From an uncultured bacterium (GTDB lineage Bacteria; Krumholzibacteriota; Krumholzibacteriia; LZORAL124-64-63), in NCBI GenBank assembly GCA_903912525.1, contig CAIWHK010000047.1:1-47451 (forward strand): a stretch of 47,451 bases of DNA, written 5' to 3'. The notes under the pieces are model-generated. The model was given only the letters and a program-made list of their open reading frames with translations, was not told the DNA's origin and did not search any database. Shown here piece by piece: positions 43,232 to 47,451 of the stretch. Both the position numbers and the translations under genes were made by a program. Positions within the stretch are counted from its first letter, which is position 1; every line of letters begins with the position of its first letter.

Positions 43232-43843
43232 ATGGCCAATTCACCGACACCCTCCGACGCCGCCGCGCGCACCCACCAGGTGACGCTGGCGCTGCATGCC
43301 GCGCGCGCCGGCGACCCCTCGGCATTGAACGAGGCATTCCAACTCGTCTACGACGAGGTGCGCGCCATTGCCCATGCCCGGGTGGCGCGCGCAGGTGGCG
43401 GCTCCACGCTCGACACCACCGCCGTCGTCCACGAGGCGTATCTCAAGTTGGCGCGCCACGGCGAGATGGCCTGGGAAGATCGGCAGCATTTCCTGGCCGT
43501 CGCTTCGACCGCCATGCGCCAGGTCCTGCTGGACCACGCGCGCCGGCACCTGAGCGCCAGGCGCGGCGGCGGCGCCGCCCACGTGCCGCTGACGGACATC
43601 GACGCGGCGGTCGAAAGCCAGGCACGCGACATCCTGGCGCTGGACGCGGCCCTGTCGCGCCTGGCCGCACTTGACCCCCAGTTGGCGCACCTGGTCGAGC
43701 TTCGCTATTTCGGCGGCCTGACCATCGAAGAGACCGCCCTGGCGCTGGCTGTCAGCGACGCCACCGTCAAGCGGGCCTGGCGACGGGCGCGCGCCTTCCT
43801 TCACCGCGAACTCGTCGGCGCCGACGCGCCCGGGAAGCCATGA
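43232..43843 (+). CDS. ECF sigma factor (TIGR02999-like)
   Basis: A 203-residue sigma factor of the ECF group often paired with Ser/Thr kinases. Region 2: LNEAFQLVYDEVRAIAHARV, LDTTAVVHEAYLKLARH, WEDRQHFLAVASTAMRQVLLDHAR. Region 4: LAALDPQLAHLVELRYFGGLTIEETALALAVSDATVKRAWRRARAFL. It overlaps the kinase gene by four bases (ATGA), so expression is coupled. No ribosome binding site is obvious before ATG 43232, so translation may be weak or the start may differ. This is a separate sigma/kinase pair from the one at 34833-37203. Confidence 0.88.
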   Translation: MANSPTPSDAAARTHQVTLALHAARAGDPSALNEAFQLVYDEVRAIAHARVARAGGGSTLDTTAVVHEAYLKLARHGEMAWEDRQHFLAVASTAMRQVLLDHARRHLSARRGGGAAHVPLTDIDAAVESQARDILALDAALSRLAALDPQLAHLVELRYFGGLTIEETALALAVSDATVKRAWRRARAFLHRELVGADAPGKP

Positions 43844-46467
43844 GCACGGACGATCCCGCCCGCTGGCGTCGCCTCGACGCCATCCTGGACGAACTCCTGT
43901 CGATGCCGTCGGGGAAACGCGCCCGGCGCCTGACCGAACTCACGGCGGGCGATCGTGAATTGCGTGACGAGGTCGAGGACCTGCTTCGGCGCGACGAGAT
44001 CGACGACACGCTGCTGGACCACGCCGCCTCCGAGCACTTCAACGCCCTGTTGGGAGCCGCGGGCCAGGCGCTGTCGGCGGCCCCGGCCCTGGCGGACCTG
44101 GCCGGTCGACAGGTCGGGCCTTTCCAGATCGTGGGCCGCCTCGGCGAAGGTGGCATGGGCGTCGTCTTCGAGGCCCGGCAGACCCACCCCGACCGCGCGG
44201 TGGCCCTCAAGGTGCTTCGCTCCGGTGTCTTCGCGGGTTCACAGCAACTGCGCCTGTTCCGGCGCGAGGCCGAAAGCCTGGGCCGGCTCAACCACCCGGG
44301 CATTGCCGCCATCCACGATGCCGGGCGCACCGAGGACGGCCTGCACTGGTTCGCCATGGAGCGGGTGGAAGGACAGACCCTTGACGCCTGGCTGCGCGCG
44401 CGGCCGCCGGCGGTCACGCGCGCGGAGATCCTGGCGCGCGTGACGGTCTGCCTGGCGATCTGCGACGCGATCTCGCACGCCCACCAGCGCGGCGTCGTCC
44501 ACCTGGACCTGAAGCCGACGAACGTCATGGTCCTGGCGCCTGCCGACGCGGGCGAACCACCGGCGGTGAAGGTGCTCGACTTCGGCATCGCCCGTTTCAT
44601 CGAGGGCGAGGCGGGGCCGACCACCGGCGGCACCGGAGCGCGCAGCTTCCTGGGCACGCTGGCCTACATGAGCCCCGAGCAGGCCGACGGCGACGCGCGC
44701 GACCTCGACGTGCGCAGCGACCTCTACTCGCTCGGCGTCCTGTTCTACGAGATGCTCACCGGCAACCTGCCCATCGACGTGCGCGGCCTGGCCCTTCCCG
44801 AGGCCGTGCGGCTGATCCGGGAGCGCGGACCGGCGCGGCCGGCGGAATCCTGCCGCCTGGCGCGGGGCGACCTGGAGACCGTCGTCCTGAAGGCGCTGGC
44901 CAAGGACCCCTCGCAGCGGTACCAGAGTGTCGCGGCGTTCGCCGAAGACATCCGCCGCTGGCGGGACAACCTGCCGATCTTCGGCCGCCCTTCCAGCACC
45001 GCCTACCAGTTGCGGAAGATCGTCGTGCGGCACCGGGCCGTGATCGCCTTTGCCGCGGCATTGCTTCTGACCCTGGTAGCCGCGGTCGGCGGCACCACCT
45101 TCGGTCTTGTGAGGGCCCGTCGGGCCGAGGCCGTCGCGCGCGCCGAGACGGCCACCGCCGAGAAAACGGCGGCCTTCCTGGAATCGGTGTTCCGGGTGTC
45201 GGACCCCGGCGAATCCCGCGGCAGCGCGGTGACCGCTCGCGAGTTGCTCGACCATGCGGTCGCCGACGTCGACACGCAGCTCGTCGACCAGCCGCGGGTG
45301 CGCGGGCGGCTGCTGGCGTCGATGGGCAATGCGTACCGACAGCTCGGCCTGTACCAGGAGTCGCGCCCGCTGCTCGAGGAAGCGGTGAAGCTCGAGCGCG
45401 AGGCTCTCGGTCCCGACGATCCGCGCCTCGCGCGCAGCCACTATGCGCTGGCCGGCCTGCTGCGGCGGCTGGGCGAATTCGACGCGGCGCGCGTGCACTA
45501 CCAGGAGGCGCTGGCGATACGCGAGCGGGGCGGCACTCCGGACGACACGGCGGTCAGCCTGACCGGGCTGGCGAACCTCGAGGTGGACGTGGGCCACACT
45601 GTCGAGGCGAGCGAACTCTACCGCCGCGCGCTGGCCATCACCGCGAACCACTCGGGCAGCGACTCGCCGCGCTATGCCTCGCTGCTCTCGGGGCTGGCGT
45701 TGGCTCAGTGGCGTCTGGGAGAGGCCGACTCGGCCCGCGCCATGCTCGAGCGCGTTGTCACCATCCAGCGGCGGCACCTGGAGCCGGACGACCTGGACCT
45801 GGCCTGGAGCCTGACCGTGCTGAGCACGTTCTACGCGGAAGGGGCCCAGCGGGCGCAGGCCCGCGCGCTGTGCGAGGAGGCGCTGGCCGTGCAGGAACGC
45901 GCCCTCGGTCCCGAGCACACGGACGTGGCCGAGACGCTCGACACCCTGGCGAATCTCCGGCGCGGGGATCGCGAATACGGCCAGGCGCTGGCGTTGCACG
46001 AGCGCGCGCTGGCCATCTGGGAAAAGGCGGTCGGCGCCGATCATCCGACCTACGCCATGGTGCTCGACAACCGCGCCCGCGACCTGGCCAGCCTGGGCCG
46101 CCTGGCCGAAGCGATGCCCGACGCGGAGCGTGCCCGCAGCATCCTGTCCAAAACGCTCGAGGCCAACCACCCGTCGCGGGCCTACAACCTGGTGAACCTG
46201 GCCGTCATCTATCGCGATGCCGGGCAGCCTGCGCGGGCGCGAATGGCACTCGATGAGGCATTGGCCATCCGGACGGCGGCCTACGGCGACGACAGCGTCC
46301 AGGTCCTGGAAGTCGTCATCGAGTTGGGACGGGTCAGCCGGCTGCAGGGCAGGTCGGACGAAGCGCGGCGGCACTATGAGCGGGCGCTGAAGATCACCGA
46401 GATCCAGGACGAGACCGAAGAGGTGAAGACCTCGCTCCGTGCCGAGTTGGCTGCCGTCGACTCGTGA
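43840..46467 (+). CDS. Ser/Thr protein kinase with TPR repeats
   Basis: An 875-residue membrane kinase. The kinase domain has GRLGEGGMGVVFEARQ and VALKVLR, a catalytic loop HLDLKPTNV (HLD instead of HRD, common in bacterial kinases), LDFGIARF and GTLAYMSPEQADG. One membrane segment (VIAFAAALLLTLVAAVGGTTF) separates it from about 400 residues of TPR repeats (LLEEAVKLEREALGPDDPRLA, LCEEALAVQERALGPEHTDVA, LHERALAIWEKAVGADHPTYA). TPRs outside the membrane probably bind peptides or proteins, and the kinase likely controls the co-encoded sigma factor. Its 3' end overlaps the run-on end of the broken FlgD-domain frame on the minus strand. Confidence 0.9.
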   Translation: MSTDDPARWRRLDAILDELLSMPSGKRARRLTELTAGDRELRDEVEDLLRRDEIDDTLLDHAASEHFNALLGAAGQALSAAPALADLAGRQVGPFQIVGRLGEGGMGVVFEARQTHPDRAVALKVLRSGVFAGSQQLRLFRREAESLGRLNHPGIAAIHDAGRTEDGLHWFAMERVEGQTLDAWLRARPPAVTRAEILARVTVCLAICDAISHAHQRGVVHLDLKPTNVMVLAPADAGEPPAVKVLDFGIARFIEGEAGPTTGGTGARSFLGTLAYMSPEQADGDARDLDVRSDLYSLGVLFYEMLTGNLPIDVRGLALPEAVRLIRERGPARPAESCRLARGDLETVVLKALAKDPSQRYQSVAAFAEDIRRWRDNLPIFGRPSSTAYQLRKIVVRHRAVIAFAAALLLTLVAAVGGTTFGLVRARRAEAVARAETATAEKTAAFLESVFRVSDPGESRGSAVTARELLDHAVADVDTQLVDQPRVRGRLLASMGNAYRQLGLYQESRPLLEEAVKLEREALGPDDPRLARSHYALAGLLRRLGEFDAARVHYQEALAIRERGGTPDDTAVSLTGLANLEVDVGHTVEASELYRRALAITANHSGSDSPRYASLLSGLALAQWRLGEADSARAMLERVVTIQRRHLEPDDLDLAWSLTVLSTFYAEGAQRAQARALCEEALAVQERALGPEHTDVAETLDTLANLRRGDREYGQALALHERALAIWEKAVGADHPTYAMVLDNRARDLASLGRLAEAMPDAERARSILSKTLEANHPSRAYNLVNLAVIYRDAGQPARARMALDEALAIRTAAYGDDSVQVLEVVIELGRVSRLQGRSDEARRHYERALKITEIQDETEEVKTSLRAELAAVDS

Positions 46468-46882
46468 GCGCCCTGCTTGATGAGCACCAGCTTGGCTGCG
46501 GTCACCTGACGGTCGGCCACCAGGCGAGCCAGATAGACGCCGGCGGCGACCGGACGACCCACGTCATCCTTCCCGTCCCAGCGCACCGTGTGGTCGCCGG
46601 CGGGCAGCACGCGGTGCGTCAGCGCGCGTACAGGCCGGCTGCGCAGGTCATGGACCGTCAGTCGCACGTCGCCCGCCGCCTCGATGTGGAAGGCCAGGGT
46701 CGTCGCGGGATTGAAGGGGTTGGGCGACACCGTCAGGAGCGGCCGCACAGCAGTCGGCGTGCCCGCCACCGGGGATGACCCCAGGCGTAGCGGGCGGCGC
46801 GGGCCGGCAGGGCGGTGGCCAGGCAAAGGACCACAGTGAGCGCGCAGGCGGCGACCCGCCGAAAGTTAAGGTGCGGCACCAT
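46374..46882 (-). pseudogene. frameshifted remnant: signal peptide plus FlgD-like sorting domain
   Basis: On the minus strand, ATG 46882 begins a clear signal peptide (MVPHLNFRRVAACALTVV through LPARAARYAWG) that runs into a stop about 50 codons on. A different frame, open from about 46826 to 46374, encodes a FlgD-like sorting domain: LLTVSPNPFNPATTLAFHIEA, LTVHDLRSRPVRALTHRVL, GRPVAAGVYLARLVADR, AAKLVLIKQ. A single-base indel between roughly 46760 and 46826 would join them. Even joined, only a signal peptide and a sorting domain remain, with no passenger. The frame runs about 30 codons past the usual LVLIK end into the kinase gene, so the native stop is lost. It is best read as decayed remains of a larger secreted-protein gene; a sequencing error is possible. 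Confidence 0.65.
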
Positions 46883-46992
46883 CTAGCGAAGACAGCCTTG
46901 GAAACCTGGCGGCTGATAATCGACAATTGCCGTCCCGACTATACGATCGCGGTTCTCGTTTTCATCAAGTAAATCGTTCGGCCGCGCGCCAC

Positions 46993-47006
46993 TTGCGCCG
47001 GCGCAA
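46993..47006. repeat. TTGCGCCGGCGCAA palindrome, copy 6
   Basis: A perfect 14-bp palindrome between the FlgD-domain remnant and the pckA terminator. It is the farthest of the six copies. Confidence 0.8.
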
Positions 47007-47050
47007 TTCGTCGACGAAGTCGCCACCCGTACCTGCAGGCCGTGACAAGC

Positions 47051-47076
47051 GAAAGCCCGGGCAAGCCCGGGCTTTC
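47051..47076. terminator. terminator hairpin after pckA
   Basis: GAAAGCCCGGG (47051-47061) and CCCGGGCTTTC (47066-47076) form a perfect 11-bp stem with a four-base loop, about 50 bases past the pckA stop on the minus strand. Confidence 0.75.
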
Positions 47077-47123
47077 GTCTTCGTCCACGGCCACCTGTCG
47101 GCCGGCAATGGTCCAAGCGTTCC

Positions 47124-47450
47124 CTATTTCTCGACGTCCTTCAACCGCCGCGGCCCCGCCTTCACGATCTCGGCCGGGCAGCCGTCCAGGAACAGCTTGA
47201 AGTTCTCGCGGAAGCGGGCCGCCAGGGCGTCGTAGCGGCGCCAGTAGTCGTCCTTGTCGCCCCAGCTGGTCGACGGATCGAGCACTTCCTCGGGCACGTC
47301 GGGGCACGTCAACGGCACCTCGAACCCGAACAGCTTGTCCTGCCGGTACTTCACCTTGTCGAGCTTGCCCTCGAGCGCCGCGTTCAGCAGCCCGCGGGTG
47401 TGCTTGATCGAGATGCGCTTGCCGATGCCGAACGGGCCGCCGGTCCAGCC
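47124..47450 (-). CDS. pckA: phosphoenolpyruvate carboxykinase (ATP), C-terminal part
   Basis: The last 108 codons of an ATP-dependent PEP carboxykinase, which converts oxaloacetate to PEP in gluconeogenesis. Segments match the family C-terminus: GWTGGPFGIGKRISIKHTRG, LLNAALEGKLDKVKYRQDKL, FGFEVPLTCPDVPEEVLDPS, and ARFRENFKLFLDG near the stop. The gene continues beyond the right edge of the window, so the catalytic core is not seen here. A strong hairpin follows the stop. Confidence 0.92.
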   Translation of the reverse strand, partial: GWTGGPFGIGKRISIKHTRGLLNAALEGKLDKVKYRQDKLFGFEVPLTCPDVPEEVLDPSTSWGDKDDYWRRYDALAARFRENFKLFLDGCPAEIVKAGPRRLKDVEK

Positions 47451-47451
47451 G

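Overview
The window is high-GC DNA, by eye about two-thirds G+C or more, with long spurious antisense frames. It probably comes from a Gram-negative bacterium of the Eisenbacteria/Krumholzibacteria/FCB neighbourhood. That placement is inference. It rests on secreted proteins ending in FlgD-like sorting domains with an NPFNP motif, lipoproteins, an outer-membrane barrel protein, Ser/Thr kinases and ECF sigma factors. I saw no tRNA, rRNA, CRISPR array or transposase.

Layout. Positions 149-2325 hold a HAD-like protein and an L-fucose/L-arabinose isomerase-like protein. They meet a secreted protein (2456-3763, minus) at a 161-bp hairpin element that supplies both stop codons. Positions 3869-12760 (minus) hold three large paralogous secreted G8/beta-helix proteins; one is cut by an in-frame TAG and one carries an N-terminal BPL_N domain. 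Positions 13004-21346 (minus) form a tightly packed operon: beta-propeller lipoprotein, outer-membrane porin, DUF6305 protein, gamma-glutamyltransferase, PgsB, PgsC and PgsW. Divergent from it are a membrane histidine kinase and an NtrC-type sigma54 activator (21593-24600), then a TRAP-type large permease, a 49-residue membrane protein, an AstE-like zinc hydrolase and an exported glutamate racemase (24759-28418). After these come a type IV AbiE toxin-antitoxin pair, an AmpG-like transporter, a HAD phosphatase, small secreted proteins, a CHAT/ECF sigma/Ser-Thr kinase operon (34833-40393), an ABC exporter, a second ECF sigma/kinase pair, a frameshifted FlgD-domain remnant and the 3' end of pckA.

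Main result. The gamma-glutamyl genes look like one poly-gamma-glutamate (or gamma-glutamyl peptide) system covering polymer synthesis/export, cleavage, surface binding, uptake, hydrolysis and racemisation. I found four sites of the form TGTGC-N7-GCACA (exact or with one mismatch). Each lies 60 or about 84 bp upstream of a GG-N10-G(C/T) sigma54 promoter. These drive the permease operon, the Pgs operon and two of the beta-helix genes. The adjacent NtrC-type regulator is the obvious candidate activator, so the beta-helix proteins probably belong to the same regulon. Function and regulation are inferred from sequence only.

Other structure. A 14-bp palindrome (TTGCGCCGGCGCAA) occurs six times, always between genes and usually just past a stop codon; three copies flank the AbiE pair.
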